Shown: piece by piece, positions 44,825 through 58,594 of the stretch
Position numbering within the stretch: the stretch's first letter is position 1
How the letters are laid out: every line of letters starts with the position of its first letter
Assembly: GCA_028671895.1 (NCBI GenBank)
Contig: CM053809.1
Location: 36,803,501-36,867,500 of the forward strand
DNA length: 64,000 nt
Source: Oenanthe sinensis
Lineage: Eukaryota > Streptophyta > Magnoliopsida > Apiales > Apiaceae
Reading direction: 5' to 3'
The notes under the pieces: model-generated
Databases searched by the model: none
The model's input: only the letters and a program-made list of their open reading frames with translations
Told to the model about the DNA's origin: nothing
Translations under genes and position numbers: made by a program

Positions 44825-47220
44825 TTATATAAGAAAATATTTTTTTCGAAAAAAAAAATCTATAACAAAAATCAGAATACGGCATCTCATAAACCATAAA
44901 ACACTCCGTACTCCGTTCTTACCATTCTCCTATCCCCATTTAAAACTTTTACCTCTATATACACTACAAGTATATTTGTAATAGCGAGTTCAATATAATT
45001 TCACTAATTTTTTTAAATTCACTTCGATTCTAGTAATTTCTTTTGCTAATTTGAAGGGCACGAACTAGTAGACAAACATGAAATTAATATATCTTTTCTG
45101 TATAATACACTTTCTATACAATAACATATTTTTTACTAAGTTAAAATTATTGAATACTAGTTTATATATGTGCTATGCATGGATCAAATTGTTTTAATAT
45201 ATTCATTATATAATTTGAATATATTTTCATTTTTATAATAATAACTTAATTTTTATTTAATATTATATTTTATATAATTTTTAATATACTTTATTTGTGT
45301 TTTAATAGGACAATGTTTGTGTGTTTTATTTAGAAATGTGTTTTATTTATGATATTAATGTGAGATATATTTTAGTTAGGAGATTAGTGTTTAAAAATTA
45401 GGCTCAATATAATTATCAGGTCCAAATACCGACCAAGTACCACCAAACTTTTAATATTTCAATTTTAATAATATAGTATTGATTTCTATCACATGCCATT
45501 TCCTTCCCTAGTTACGCAATTTTAATTCTTAAAATAGAAAGGTGTTTTTTTTCAAATAGTTTCAGTTGCAAAGTATGAATAGCACTAGCTAGTCTTTTCT
45601 GATAAATCTCTACTTTGTGCTCTAGTTGATACTTGATAGTAGCTAGTCTAATTAATTTTTAATAGTAAATACCAACAGCAGGATTAGGTAATATTGCTTA
45701 GTTAATAGAAATGATAATGGTTGTAGGGCTAAAGTCATCAGTTTGTTAGCCATGTATATAGCAGAAACATAGTATTATAAAGGTTGTAATGTAGACCAAA
45801 TTATAGTGTTTCCATAGTTTTATATTAAATCATAAACAAGTTTTCTAAAATCAAAACTATCAATCTTGATCCCGATACGTATACATACTTTTAGTATAAT
45901 CAATTAAGGGCATATCAGTAGAAGGTGGCCACTTAAATTTAAATCACAAATTTTGTCCAAAGAAATAATTAAGATCACTAAAAAGAAAGCACACCCTTAT
46001 AGTAAGATCAAAATTTTAAATATATTATATTAAAATTGCGAGAAAATATAAATTTTGCGAAATTATTTATTAATTATCGATATTCATTTATCGATATTTT
46101 AGTATCGGATGTAGACTCTATCACCCGTCAGACGGATCATTTTTGGTTTCGCAGAATATATTGTTCACTTTCAGCACTCTCGATTAAATTAATTATTGCA
46201 CACAAGATAAGCCTAAATTAAATTTTTAATAGCGACAAATATTGAATAGGAAAGTTTTGTCTTTTTACAAAAGTTGAGACAAGCTAACTTGAGAAATCAT
46301 ACTTATTCGGTTCCAATAAAATCTTGCTTTTTTGTTTCAGTAGTGGAATCTATTTTCACTAATGATGCTCAAAACCCGCGAACAACATTTCTCCACTATG
46401 TATATATCACACACACACACACACTAGCTATCAATTAATTATAATTGTGTAATACGCAGTGATGGATTAGAGGAAGCATTTAGCTTTTAGTTTAGTATAT
46501 TTTATTTATTAAATTATACTCATCTTTTTCATTTTTAAAAAAAATTGACAAAATTTTAAAATAAAAATTTGATCATGAAGAAGCAAGATGTAACAGATTA
46601 GCACCATGCATTATGCACATATGCACGCCATAATATATCAGAATAATTTTCGGTAGAATCATATAATTTGCAGCAGATGAGTTCAGCATGATGTGAAATT
46701 GAAGAACTGCAGGGGCGACACAAAAAAAAAACAAAAAAAAATTGCATTAGCTGCTAAAAAACCATATACATACTAGCCTCTACTGTCTCTAGGGTGAACA
46801 TGGTGTTAGAATTTAGAACTGTACGTAGGATGATATCGTATCTAATTAATTTTTTATGTGCAATTTTATCTTTATCAATATATATTTTTTGTCATCTGTG
46901 ATTCGATTTGATTTATGCACGGTACCTGCATTGCTAAAAGTTTAATAGAAAGATCCTTTAATCGTTTAATTTAGAAAATAATGTTGTCTAATTATTTGGA
47001 AGATACAATAGCAAATAACCGATTTTCAGCTTGTGAAAATATGAATATATAGTTCCTTTTGTCATTTATTCATTGCGCACGGTGGTGGAACCAAAATTTT
47101 CAAATATTATGTGCTAAACTAATAAATCGTTGAGTTTTAAAGGTTAATCGGGGCTCAAAACTAAATTTTTATTATGATTTGAAAAATAATTTTTTTACTG
47201 ATTTTTGAAGGTTAGCCGGG
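44825..47220. other. Gene-free region
   Basis: AT-rich, with a (CA)n run near 46408-46423. No gene or complete element recognised. Confidence 0.45.
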
Positions 47221-47653
47221 GTTAGGGGTGAGCATTCGGTCGGTTCGGTTTTAAACCGCACCAAAAAAATCGAAAACCGAATTTCTAATATTTTATAAAC
47301 CGAACAGAACCGAAATGTTTTTTTAAACCGAACCGAAATATTTCGGTTGGTTCGGTTCGGTTTTAAAAACCGAATTTAAAAATATATATATATATATATA
47401 TTTTAATACTAATTTTTAATTATAAATATATTAAAATAAGTAATAATTAAAATAAAATAAAAAATAAATCATTAATATAAATATTTAAATTAATTAAATA
47501 ATGAAAATATAAAATAAAAATAAAATATATATAATTCGGTCGGTTCGGTTCGAAATTTTTTGATTGAAAACCGAACCGAATCGAATCAAAATTTATTTCA
47601 ATTCGGTAAACCGACCGAATTTTCAAAAAAATAAAATGTAACTGAACCAAAAT
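47221..47653. mobile_element. hAT-type MITE of the AGGGGTGAGC...TTCGGTTCGGTT class
   Basis: Begins GTTAGGGGTGAGCATTCGGT, a terminal motif widespread in plant hAT MITEs, with many CCGAACCGAA/TTCGGTTCGG words in both orientations around a TA-rich core. TAGCCGGG (47213-47220) is repeated exactly at 47654-47661, an 8-base target duplication typical of hAT. The right terminal repeat is degraded (it should mirror GTGAGCATTC and does not). Non-coding. Confidence 0.7.
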
Positions 47654-48251
47654 TAGCCGGGCTAGACACTAGGCTCAACCTTTGATTTAATCAAACGACA
47701 GACCCACCAACATAGATATTCTGATTGTCACGACAAGACTAAAAATATAATTTAACAAAATGAACCTTTATAATTCAAATACAGCACTTGTGCATTAGAG
47801 CAACTTTAAATGTATTTCGATTACTAAGCACCAGTGTTGGAGAATCGAAAAATAACAAACTTAAAATGCAGATGGAGATCAAACTGCTTGGGCCTCAAGT
47901 ATTAAGGGCAAGGAAAGCCCAACTCTCTATCCCATTTCTCACAGAACATCTATCCATTTTCAATATTCTAAAGCATGGGCTAGCAGCATTTATAACAAAT
48001 TTACAAGCTTATATTACAAAAAGGAAACAAAATTAGTAGACACTGCAACTTTTCTATAGCTCACAACAAAAATTCTAACAGAAAAGTTGACAAGAAACAT
48101 TATTTCGATGGAAAGAAACAAGCTTTCAATGCGGAGAAATCCAAAAACACACACCAAAACCTGTAGTTCTATGGAGGGTAACCAGAAAAGCAAATATTAG
48201 TCATGACATTTTTGACCAACAATATCAGTTTTTATATTAGGATAAACATAA

Positions 48252-51200
48252 TTAATGTTCCGAAGAAGCTAAGATGTTGTATTCATGCAAATGGCTCCGG
48301 AACTGACCCAATCGATTTTGCAGTTGTACAACTCCTGCAGCCTTATGTGAAAGAATAACATTTAACTTGTGAATATATTCATCAAGCTGATTTCCCGGAC
48401 TGTCAACTTGAACCAAAAGGTTCATCTCCTGCACGAAAAAACAAAACCGTTATTTTAAATGAAAATACTCGTCACTAGGTGCATGAAAGTATGCAGATGG
48501 CTGAACCTCTCTAACAATATCCATGGTCTCTTCTATGAGTTTGCGATGAGCATTTACAAGATCATTCTCTTCCTGAGTAAATAAGAATGAGAATGAAAAT
48601 TTTGATTAATTACCCTGAGCGCTGAAGGTAACCTTGCTACAAGATATTTGAAGTGTTATTACCTTTAGGATCGCATCAACTTCTTCATCTGAATGAAATT
48701 TCTTGGCCTGAGATGCTGCCGATTCCCTGGCATTTGTTTTAGTGGCATTCCTTGTCTGAAATTGCTTGTTTTGTTCACAAGTCTCCTCATAGTGTTCAAA
48801 ATAGTCTTCAACTATATCACATTGACTTCCTATCCGACCCTCATATTTATCTAGAAAGACCTGTGAGGTTGAACTGCTTCCTACACGTCCATTAGGAACA
48901 CGTTCAAGTGTGACAGATTCAGAAGGTTCCATTTGCTTAGGCCACCCAAATCTGTTACTTACGTTAGTTGTGCTATCTGAAGAGCCTGACGCAGTTGTTG
49001 AAACTGAAGACAAGGGCAAAGCGGTCGAGCTTCTAATGTTTAGTGATGAAGACAGTGTATCTTTCCTGAAGCTGCTGGTTCCTTTGGATAGACTCTTAAC
49101 CCTAAGGCATAATCAATCAGCAGATGTCAACAACAAATTATTAAATCAGAAGTTTTCCACTGCTGAATAAAATGCAAACCAACAATATTTTTCTAATCCT
49201 AATTTACATACCTGTCCGCATATCTTAATGTGTTGAGAGTATGCTCACATGATCCTGAGTTTGGAGAAATGCATGATATCATAACAGTGCGCGAATCACC
49301 AACAAATGAGTCTCTAAGAACTTCAGTTAGCTTACTCCCTCTGAAGGGAATATGACCCTGGTCGTTGTCAAGTGCTCTGATGCATTCCTTTAGTGCAAGT
49401 AAACTTTTATTAATTTCAGCGCCTTCCATCCTACAATAGCAATTGACAAGCATTGTTACTCCCACCGAGCAATTAATAGTTCCAACGTGATACCTAATAG
49501 AGAATTTTTTATGTAACTTTATCGCCATATGGATCTCCTAGCAGAAAACAATGATATCTACTTTCACGAGTGATGGGGCAGCATACAAGTGTTTCACAGG
49601 ACCAAGTTCAAGGAAAAGGTAGGTTTTAACTTTTTTTCAGATTTCTATACAACTTCCTTGCCATCTTGTCATTATCAATAATGTCACATCTCTATACATA
49701 CCGTGTTTGTTTGTCATTATCTGTGGTATCTGCACCACGTTCACTTCCAGCAAGATCTATAAAAGATAGCTTGCCAACAAGACGAGCAGGCTTTAATTCC
49801 TTTCCGTCAACAATTTTTTTGATAGCAAGTTGCAGTATAGCATGTGATCTAGAGGATTCCTCATTTGCACCAGTTGTGCCAGTACTCCTCGTTGCATTGC
49901 CTCTTTCAATTAATTCCTTGATTGTATCCACATCTGATACTCTAAATTCTTGCAATCCCACAATGCAGACCTGTTGTTTCCCATCTTCCCTCATACAAAG
50001 CTTTCTGCAAACAATAATGTTAAAGGTTATGGTGCTAAATTAATATATAATTATGCACAGGCAAAAACCGACAAACTCACTTCCGATCATTGAGGAGATC
50101 AAACAGCTTTCCTCCATATATTTCAAAGAAACTGACAAACAATTGATATCCCTGGTTCCGGTAATTATAGTGCATTAGCTTGAAAATATCTTGGGATGCC
50201 TTAAGTGGCAGTGGTTGCATTGTATAGGTCTTTCCACTCCCTGAACACAATAAATAAAGCAAAAAATAGTTTTATGATTAACTTTGTTGGAAAAGGTTCT
50301 GTATTGGAAACAAGTATATAAGAAAGCAGAAAATAAAATCAGTGGCCAAACATGAATGTGCATACGAAATTTATCCACTCTATGGAAATGACAGAGATAC
50401 AATATAATCAAGAAGACTGTAACAGTACTGCAGCAATGCTCTAAAACAATATCACAGAGACGCAAAGCAAGAAGGAAGAGGGCAGGGGGGTCTAAAAAAC
50501 TGATATCATGCCTGTCTGGCCGTAAGCAAAGCAGGTTGCTTTTGTTCGTTCAAAAAGTATAGGTACAATAGGCTCCACTGTCTCTGAGTATACCTATAGC
50601 AACAGTGAAAGAGGCTTTGTAATCAATATGACCATTAGAGATGCATATAAAGTTGGAGAACTGCGTCTATCTTGTACATAGGTACTCACTTCTTCATTGG
50701 AGACATTCTCATTCAGCACAGCATCATAAAAAAATTCATGCCTCTCAACATATTCAGTTAAGTCCACCTGCAAAAGGCGGTATTATTAGCCACTTGAGGA
50801 AAAAATTAACTCTCCACATCAAATGCATTCACTGTATTTCAGAGATGCATGAGAGTTGTATTCTGGAAAGAAATAAGCCATAGTTTATAAATAACGATAC
50901 ACACACACATACTGCAATTTATACATAACTTCCTGGAAAAAACATGACTCGTATATCAATATAATTAAAAGGGAAGGCATACTAAGGGCTTAATATTAAC
51001 AAGCATACACTTACTCCATATAAAGAGCGTTAAAAGGGAAGGCATACTAAGGGCTCAATATAAAACAAAATTTGCTAATAATGATACATTATTGAGGAGA
51101 GTAACAAGATGAACATCAATAGCATTTGACATTTCTTAAGCTCCATAAAGATTGAACAGCCTATAACACGAGGCCAGTGTCCAAACTTTAATTAAAATTC

Positions 51201-52833
51201 TTCGTCACAAGAAACTTTTATGCAAGATACCTTGAATTTTTTCTCATGGACAGAAAGTGAATTAGTATTTGAATCGATAGCTATAATGTCTTCCTCTGTC
51301 TTCGCAACCTCCCTTTTATTAAGTGGTCTCTTACGAACCTGTAGTTATAAGATGTCCAGAATTTAATGTCAGAATTAGAGAAAATTAGAATTCATGCATT
51401 GAAGCGGTTTCATTATCCCCTGGCAAAACAGAGTTCATGAAAATTCTATTAAAAATCTCTAGACGTTCTCTCTATTATTTTCCCAAATTCAGACATGTAT
51501 TTAAAAGGCTCAATCAAATATGTTGAATTTTCAATAATGCATAATATATTGCAATGAGAAGAAAAAATAAAATAAGAAAGAGGAATACCACAACTTTGAT
51601 TTTAGCAACATTACTAGTCCTGTCTTTTTCTGCACAAAGGCTCTTTTGAAGGTTGTTCTCTGGCACACCACAAGAATCATTTGTAGGTTTGGAAAATAAG
51701 TGCAGCCGGGGATCATCGAAACACTTACTAGGAACAGGTAAAGCCTACATACACCAAACAATGACTCAAAGTTTTTACATCAAGTAAACTGTGCCAAATT
51801 AGGCCTTGTGACTGAGGATTCATCATATGAACTTCAGTGCCTCGTGACCAACTATGACCCGAAGAAAACTAACTGAAAGATAAAGTTCACATGTAGCCAC
51901 ATAAATTTACGAATATAGTTCAGTGTCTTACATTTTTATTTAATAGGATTTCATACAGAAATGGTTAGTAAGTAATACAGTACAAGTTTGGAAATTTTAT
52001 AAAGTGAGAATCAAAAATTACATGAAGACAGACCTCAGATAATAACTCAGTATCAAAGGAACTCAGATCAAATAACCCGGGGCTGTGCTCATTAGGTGAC
52101 ACTAGCCCACTACTGCCATACAATCTCATGCTAGATGAACGAGAAACTGACGGTGAAGTTAAAGAACTCTGATTTCCCCCTCCTGATGTAATGCCACCCT
52201 TTTGCACATTTTTACTCAATCTGGAACCTTGAACTCCTCCATTATAGCCAAATAAACCAGAATCCTGAAGTAAAAAAATTTCCTAAAAACCCGATTACAA
52301 AATTACTTTACACTAGCGAATGTAGTAGTATCAAAATACTCACACACAAATGAAATTAAAAAACCAAAGATAAGACCAGTTTTGTATTCTGATTAGTCTT
52401 ATAAACTTCAAAATATTGAATGATTACATTGACATAGAAGACAAATGAGCAACAAGTTCTGCTGCTAGCCTTTTCGGATGACACCATCAATCAACTTAAA
52501 AACCACATCTCAAGACACGAGAGTCGTATTGTTACTGTTGCATGACATTTTTGACTCTTGTATATAAGACCAGTAAATACTAGATATCCATAAAAACTAA
52601 ACTTTATGATCCTTAAAGAACAAATCTTTATTCAAATTGTACATCAGTACATCTACTTGCACACACACAACTTTACAAGACAAATGAAATTGAAATTGAA
52701 ATGGAACCTGAGACTGAAGCCATTTATTGTTCTTATTGAAACCACCACCTGGTTCAAGAAAATTGTCAGATAGCTGCCTTTGGTGGTAGCTGGTGGAGCC
52801 TGATCTTTGCATTTGCCTTCCAACAGCATGCAT
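48252..52833 (-). CDS. Kinesin-13 (internal-motor kinesin, MCAK-like)
   Basis: Predicted 714 residues. Twelve exons in transcript order: 52833-52708, 52264-52034, 51744-51589, 51338-51231, 50767-50690, 50593-50512, 50240-50081, 50004-49702, 49430-49212, 49101-48663, 48572-48507, 48428-48252. The N terminus (MHAVGRQMQRSG, RQLSDNFLEP, KWLQSQ) and SPGLFDLSSFDTELLSE match plant Kinesin-13. The motor starts near VAKIKVVVRKRPLNK (about 165) and has P-loop GQTGSGKT, NEESSRSH, DLAGSER and LNTLRYADR. A C-terminal helix, EENDLVNAHRKLIEETMDIV, follows a Ser-rich linker. Kinesin-13s depolymerise microtubules; plant members shape cell walls, trichomes and Golgi position. The sixth exon ends AG|GC, giving a GC-AG intron inside the P-loop. 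Closest to Arabidopsis Kinesin-13B by memory; A or B cannot be fixed here. Confidence 0.95.
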
Positions 52834-53049
52834 CTTTCTATATATCTCTATATACCAACTTGTCTCGAAATAAAGATAAAGAGTTTTCTTATTGTTCAAC
52901 AAATCTAAGTTGCAAAATTTCAATAAACATCTGTACAAGAACAACAAAAATCTTGGAGAAAGAAATGAAGAAAGTGTTTGTTTCTGAGGGAGAGCCTGAG
53001 AATGTTATAAGTTATGATTATATTGGAAGCTTTATGAGTTGATGAAGAA

Positions 53050-53940
53050 ACATTAAAGTTTCTGGAAACTTTTTGAAAGCAAAGACCAGGCTTTTTCACT
53101 TATTATATTTTATTTTATAAACTATGCATCAAACAACAAATATCTCTCTATCATCATGTTTAGATACACTGCAATAACAATATCAACATTGATATAATTA
53201 TTATACTAGTTTTAGACTATTAGTGCTTGTTAATTAAGGGTGACATGATCAAACTTAGTTACAAACATACTAAAAATATGCATATTGTTCATGCTCAATG
53301 TCTTACAAATGCATTACATTTTCAATATTTTATTGATTATACTCATAATGTTTCAAGGTCTTATAATTTTTTATTTTTTTTCGAACTCTTATATCAAATT
53401 CTCTAGTCAATAATTAATTGAATCCATGTTTTTCTTCAAATATGTATGTATGACAGGGGCGTCAATCTGTTGTATTATTGCTTGTCACGTTTTTCCATTG
53501 ATTGCGCTCCTCTGGGTAGTAGTACATTATACATACAATTGTTATGTAAATAATTGACCCCATCAGACTTTAATTCAAATGTTTGTCCCCTCTCTTTTAA
53601 ACATCCGTGTCACCTACTAACAATCGCTGCATTATCAAATGTCCACATTATAGTAACTGTATAATGCTTCCCCATTACCAATTCACTGGACAGAGAATAT
53701 TAATTTGCGCCAAGTGTGTAAGTATGCTGTTTTATATACGTTATTATTATCCACCTTTGATATTAGAACTAGGAATATAAAATTTGAAAACACATGTGCG
53801 CCTAATTTTTTTAATTTAAATATGAAAATAGGTAACAAACCAACGAGTAAAACTTTGAATAAATCTGTTTTAAAATTTATCTGACTTGAAACTTGAATAA
53901 ATATATACATTGGACCAAATTCCCAAGGATTTGGCACCTG
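53050..53940. other. Kinesin upstream region and spacer
   Basis: AT-rich; no gene supported apart from whatever the decayed gene at 53954-54712 once extended into. Confidence 0.4.
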
Positions 53941-53953
53941 ACATTTTGATATT

Positions 53954-54712
53954 TTATTTTCTTATGATTAATAATAATTCTGGGGCCAGAGGGGTTGGGA
54001 ACTTCGCATACCATGACATATTACATATTAGTGCAACATCATTGTTCTTGCTGTACATTGTAGCCACAGGATTACCTTCTGCACCCATTTCTGCTTTAAG
54101 TTCCCCCTTTTGAACAAGCATGTACACAAATTCCCTACCATATTGGTTCATCTTCAACCTTTCTTCACTCTTGCTTCTCAGTGTTTCTCGATCTTCATGG
54201 CTTTGTTGCTTTCTTTTTCCTCAAACTTAACATCTTTGGATTTCTTATCAGTCTGCTCAGAAACATCTATAACAGAATCCCATTCTATGTCTGACTTGGG
54301 ACTTTCACTTTTAAAAAGGCCATGCTTCTGTTCTATAGAAAATATAAGAAGACGAATTTAGCACGCAAAATCTATTTTACATATATGGGATCATCTATTA
54401 TCTATCTTTATCTTATATTGAGTACATAATAAGTGATTAAGCTAAAGAAACTTAGAAATATAAATATAAATTATATAATAAAGAAGTTAGATTTGTACAT
54501 TGTGAACTTACCACCTCTAAATTGCTCCTTTAATTTGAAGGACTAGTTTGCGCTGCGGTTTTAATGTCAACCTTCTTCATATGTGGTGTATAACACTTCA
54601 GTGAAAAAAATCCAGTTTTCACAATTAACAAGAACAAAATTACCTGGACAACCAAATTTATAACACAAATATTTTTTAAGTTCAAAATTTGGCTTAATAA
54701 CATAACCATAGT
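53954..54712 (-). pseudogene. Decayed gene for a small membrane-anchored protein, family not recognised
   Basis: Minus-strand pieces read as one protein only if frames change. Segment 1 (about 54712-54535) encodes a hydrophobic stretch (VVQVILFLLIVKTGFFSLKC) and ends KTAAQTSPSN. A second frame then reads FKLKEQFRG up to a donor GTAAGT (near 54511) and continues after an acceptor (near 54341) as EQKHGLFKSESPKSDIEW and KKSKDVKFEEKESNKAMKIEK. It meets a stop, while another frame continues LRSKSEERLKMNQYGREF and VYMLVQKGELKAEMGAEG. Charged, helix-prone composition and a plausible intron argue that this was a real gene. Two frame breaks argue that it is now a pseudogene, or that my exon model is wrong. 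Confidence 0.45.
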
Positions 54713-55257
54713 AAGAACCACTGCAACAAATTCACAATTAAATTTCTAGTCAATAGATATAAAGTAAAGACATAATTTATAGTCTTGGTTGCCAACTGTA
54801 TTTAATTAAGGAGGACCGCAAAAAAATATTACTGGAGAGTGGTAGCAATTTCATGTACAGAGAAGATATTGCCATTAAATACTATTTCTAGAATTGAAGC
54901 TGTGTTTTGTGCATAAAAAAATGCCATGACCAAATAAATTAATTAAGCAAACTTACATTGATATGCAATAGGTATATGAAAAGTGAAAACTAAGGGTAGA
55001 CAGTTGTGCCCCTTAGCAATTTAGCAGCTGCAGGTGGGTGACATCCAGACTCATCTCAGGGTGTCTAGTTTTGAAAATTGAATTGCAAAATACTATGTTA
55101 TAATGTATCACAACTGATATCTGTTTAATCTCGGTGACTTGGAAGTTAATCTTCATGAAATTCCATTGGTTTACAAAGACAAGTAAGCCCGCTTAGAAAT
55201 ACATTTAGGATAAGATACACACCAACTTGCGTATATTTTTGAACAAAATGGCAAGAA

Positions 55258-58200
55258 TCATGATGCCCGAGTAGAGCTTTCACCACCTCTGCAACCAAAA
55301 AATAAAAGTAACATAAAAAATTCTGAAACAATCGATAATAAGGGAATATAAATATATACCCACACACATACAAGTGAAAAACAAAGTTCAATACTGTAAT
55401 ACAACTCAATAATTATTTACCTCAATAATCAAGAAACTGTTCTAAAGATCTATTACAAGATTCAAATGTATCATGAATGTACCCTCACAAAATTGAAAAT
55501 TCTCTCGCAATTTAGGGAAGCTAATCTTTCTCTACAATCTAAAACAAATTAAGCAAGAGTGAAATCATTTCCCAGTTTTTGATTCAGACATCTGCCTTCA
55601 ATGTAGTTAACAAGTTGTTAACCTCTTAGACCCTTGGTGGTCATTTATAACAGATTCACTTGAGGTATCGAGTTCTTCAAGTTCAGATGCTGACCACTTG
55701 GCAGTAATACCATTATTTTGGAAGCATCCACCATTTTGGTACTTTTAGCACACTTACGAGGTAGACGCTTCGAAAGTTTTATCGAAGATGATGAAATTCT
55801 TTGGGTTCTCCGTGACTGCTTGCTAACAGGGGGAACTTTCATGTCATCCCTATAACCTACATTTTGCATTTGTTTAGAATTTCTGCCTCTGTGCCTTTTT
55901 CTGCATACAGTAGATGCCCTCGAGTTCAAATTATCCAAAATTTCCGGTGTTGAGCACCTCAGAGGCCTTTCTTCATCCCTGCCAAAGAGCTCTGCAGCAT
56001 CACCATTCGGTAACATCCTTTCTGGACTTCCAACAGGTGACGCGAAACAATTCCCAAGAATAGATAGATCTGAATATTCACTCAAACACGGTTCAACATC
56101 ATCGCTCTTCTTGTTAACATCAATTCCATCAGATTCTGTGTGTACTTGAGCTTCTTTGACTTGTTCAGTTAATTTATTTTTCTTGCCGGATGGTTTCAAT
56201 CTCTTTTTATTCTTTGTAGCAACAATTCTCCTTGACTTCCCCGCTCTCTTGTTATTTATATTAACGCATTCACTTTCACATGAAGATGGTTTCCTTGTGT
56301 TTTCTGTGTCAGAATGCAGAGATGCTGTGATTGCTTCAGAAAATTCTGGTCTCGTTTTCTTTTTTTTACTTAATGGAGCTTTCTTGCTAACAGTATGCAC
56401 CTCATGAGTGGGGGGCTCGTCACCCTCACAAATTTTTTGAACATCCTTTTTGTGATTTGCAGATCTAAGTTTAGCAACATAACTATTTGCAGAAGACACG
56501 GACTTTCTTGATTTCCTCTTTCTCTTTCCACAGGAGTCCATCTTTTTAGCTTCAGGAACAGAATCTAACAATTGCAAATGGACAAAATCACTAGGCCCTA
56601 GAGCAGGTCTTCTTGTGTCTCGGTCCACAAAATTTGAAGGTAAAGCTATCTTTTTTATTCTTCTAGCCACTTGAAGCTTAGGGAATTCATCTGGAAACAA
56701 AATCTTCCATCTTACAAGACACTGGTTATCAGTACGTTGAGTCACACACAAGGCAATCTTATTCCAGGAAGGTCCATATTCTTTAAATGCTTCTTCTAAT
56801 CTTAGATCTTCTTCTTCAGACCATTCATCCTTCTTAACAGAAGGATCCAAGAAATTACTCCATCTTTCCCTACACTGCACATGATCGCGTCCAGGCACAT
56901 ATTGAGCTACATTTCTCCAGTTTTTAGCCCCAAAAAACATCACGGCTAATTTTAAACGTTTGTTTTCGTCTGGAATCCACTTCCCTTTCCTCTTCCTCTT
57001 TGGGTGAAGTGATTTTGTCCATCTATTAGAGCATTGGGTACCTGTCCATCCTTCCAAGACAGAAGCAACACACTCCCAGTTACTCTCACCATAAGTTGCT
57101 ACAGCAGCACGGAGTTTGTCATCCTCATCCTCGGTCCAATCCCGTTTCAGTATGGAAGGATTGAGACTCCTCTGATAATGTGCCAAGGACTGAAATGGTG
57201 TCCTATTTGTTCCCAAGGATGCCGCAATATCAATCCAGTTGCTAATCCCCTTGTGTTGAATTATGTACAAAAGTTTTTTTTCTTCTGATTTTGTCCATAA
57301 TTTTTTGTTGATCAAGGGATCTGTACAGTTCAACCACCTCGCTTCACACTCCGCACCAGATCGCCCCTTGGTGTACATGGAAGCCAATTGCTCCCAATTA
57401 ACCTTAGGCAAGAATTCTTTCAAGCTCTCGTCAGTAATGTCATGATCACTAATTGATGTTATTATGCTATCAAAGTAATTTAAATCAGAAAATCCCTCTG
57501 CATTCTCATAGGTCTTTTGAAGCAACATATCTTGAAATTGTTGCTTTATTCCCTTCACAAGATTTATATCATCTTGTTTAGTCCACTTATCCCGATTCAA
57601 TGAGTCCAAAAACTTTTCAAGAACAGCATTATATTTCGGGACATGAGAATTATCACGAGGGGCATAGCGCATAACACGGGTACTTTTCTGATTCGCTTTC
57701 GCATTAACCCTCATTTTTGTAACTTGAATCAATTGTAGACTAGCATCTTTCTTCTGCGATAATTCTAGTCCAGTTCTCCTTCTACAGCAAAACTGAAGGC
57801 CTTTGAGAGCTTTAATTTTATTCCTCAACTTCACATTTTCTTCAATTCTTGATTCAACATGCATCAACTTACTTCGCAAATACTTCTGACACGACCTGTT
57901 CTTCTTAATAGCATCAAGAAATGCCTGAGCAGCTTTCGGCAACCCAGAATCGCTAACAGGCGAAGAACCAATTTCATCAAACATACTCCCGTCAAAGAGA
58001 TCAGACATTTGGTTTCCATCACCAACATCAATCTCCGGTTCACAAACACTCGAATTCAAAACTTCCTCCGCAACATTACCAATCAAATCACCCGAACTCT
58101 CCTTCTCCGAATCAATAACAACCGAACCACCCTCCTCACTACTTCCACCCACATCATCCTTACCAGCACCCGTAAACCGACGCTGAATATCCCTAAGAAT

Positions 58201-58485
58201 TTCCAAATCACCATCACACTCATCGTCACTATCTAACGAAACCGGAGGCAATGCACAAATAGGTTTCAAATTCAACGGCTCTTGATCATCCGAAAACCTC
58301 TCCTTAATACTCCTATACAATTCTAAATCATCGTCACCACCTGACTCAGAACTAGAATCATCACAAACTACACCACTAGAAGCACCATAATCACCTCCAG
58401 CAAAACTACAAGCCCTGCGTAGGGCTTCCATGTCCTCTCGTAAACCGAAATCATCTGAATCACTATCGGATAATTCTTCAACCAT
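55258..58485 (-). CDS. SNAPC4-like MYB (MYB4R1), snRNA-activating complex subunit
   Basis: Predicted 941 residues with three exons: 58485-55758, 55689-55623, 55288-55258. An acidic Ser/Asp-rich N terminus is followed by four MYB repeats plus a half repeat (about residues 296-600). Repeat marks include KLWTKSEEKKLLYIIQHKG, RDWTEDEDDKLRAAVATYG, GKWIPDENKRLKLAVMFFG and DEWSEEEDLRLEEAFKEYG, with CSNRW, CRERW and CLVRW recognition helices. SNAPC4 binds the upstream element of Pol II and Pol III snRNA genes. The C-terminal third is basic and low in structure. I propose a 68-base intron (donor GTAAGT at 55757) because the spliced frame gives SELEELDTSSESVIND and joins a final exon ending GESSTRAS. 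Without it the frame stops at 55645. The start at 58485 is the first clear ATG before the conserved acidic region. Confidence 0.9.
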
Positions 58486-58494
58486 GATTACAAA

Positions 58495-58594
58495 CCAACA
58501 ATAACAATATCTAACGCAAATCAAACCCTAGAAAACATATAAATCCAACAATAACAATATCTAACGCAAATCAAACCCTAGAAAACATATAAAC
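58495..58594 (-). repeat. 50-base tandem duplication with telo-boxes at the SNAPC4 5' end
   Basis: CCAACAATAACAATATCTAA and the following 30 bases occur at 58495-58544 and again, identically, at 58545-58594. Each copy holds AAACCCTAG and a third AAACCCTAA follows at 58591-58599, giving three telo-box words just upstream of the ATG (5' UTR or core promoter). Telo-boxes near the start are known from plant genes for growth and RNA/protein synthesis. Confidence 0.85.

Noticed and set aside
57859..58236. 125-residue + strand frame opposite SNAPC4
   Set aside because: Antisense shadow of the acidic, Ser/Asp-rich coding region.
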